This document shows, one piece after another, positions 63,821 through 64,000 of a stretch of DNA of 64,000 nt (within the stretch, counting starts at the first letter, position 1; every line of letters begins with the position of its first letter). The position numbers and the translations under genes are program-made. The stretch lies in the NCBI RefSeq assembly GCF_037975245.1, contig NC_092568.1:7919501-7983500 (forward strand), given 5' to 3'. The notes beneath the pieces were generated by a model that was not told where the DNA came from, did no database searches, and saw only the letters and a program-made list of their open reading frames with translations. Source of the DNA: Apostichopus japonicus (taxonomy: Eukaryota > Echinodermata > Holothuroidea > Aspidochirotida > Stichopodidae).

Positions 63821-64000
63821 CAAATATAACCGTGGGAGGGGTTTCTCTCTTGTTTGATTCAAGAAGTCATACAGCATAGCTTGTATCCCACAATTAGTTT
63901 TGTTGTGATTATTGGCTATTGAAAACATGTCATTTGCGGTAAATATGTTGATTACTATAGGTAGTCTTTTTATACTTATTAAACCTCAATTGGTCATTTT

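Larger units (their letters stand above)
55587..64000. other. Downstream region, mostly tandem repeats
   Basis: Begins with the MTARC 3' UTR, whose end is not resolved. Then come three minisatellites (56.0-58.9 kb), TTAA MITE copy D, an AT/ATG microsatellite (60.4-60.6 kb), a possible promoter and exon (62.1-62.3 kb) and a repeat of about 145 bp at the end. The open frame at 61415-61786 has no recognised domain. Confidence 0.5.

Overview
The window is animal nuclear DNA. It holds two split genes with GT-AG introns, together with AT microsatellites, minisatellites and many short non-autonomous transposable elements. Protein similarity, the frequent TAGGCCTA words and the repeat style suggest an echinoderm, perhaps a sea cucumber. 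That species guess is inference from memory, not a search result.

Gene 1 (+ strand, 3210-41949) can be assembled by eye into 17 coding exons. All introns are GT-AG, all phases agree, and the frame stays open for 1088 codons before the stop. The protein is a type I membrane protein with this order: signal peptide, 12-cysteine IGFBP domain, FN3, four VWC, FN3, two VWC, two FN3, one transmembrane helix and a tail of about 66 residues. This matches the family annotated as putative epidermal cell surface receptor, whose namesake is Drosophila stranded at second (sas). Every extracellular module is bounded by phase-1 introns.

Gene 2 (+ strand, 48591-55586) has seven coding exons and encodes a complete 336-residue mitochondrial amidoxime-reducing component (MTARC/MOSC) protein. 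It has an N-terminal membrane anchor and the molybdenum-ligand cysteine at residue 260. A splice acceptor just upstream of the ATG implies an unseen 5' UTR exon.

Much of the remaining sequence is repetitive. Region by region: 1-3209 has an AT array and a foldback element. Intron 1 of gene 1 (13.2 kb) has a 39-bp minisatellite, an AT-cored palindrome, a hAT-type MITE with a perfect 8-bp target duplication, and the 3' end of a LINE. Introns 4-8 hold four copies of a tRNA-headed SINE. Introns 13-16 hold a TTAA-flanked MITE and two higher-order minisatellites. Between and after the genes lie three more copies of the TTAA MITE, three large minisatellites, and a degenerate repeat of about 145 bp with a perfect nuclear-receptor DR1 site. 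A possible TATA box, 5' UTR exon and splice donor near 62.1-62.3 kb may begin another gene that runs off the window.

The most unusual observation is a set of 17-29 bp hairpins beginning CAGGGA and ending TCCCTG. Three of them are each flanked by a perfect 7-bp direct duplication. One sits inside a TTAA MITE whose sister copies show the empty site. They behave like extremely small transposed elements.
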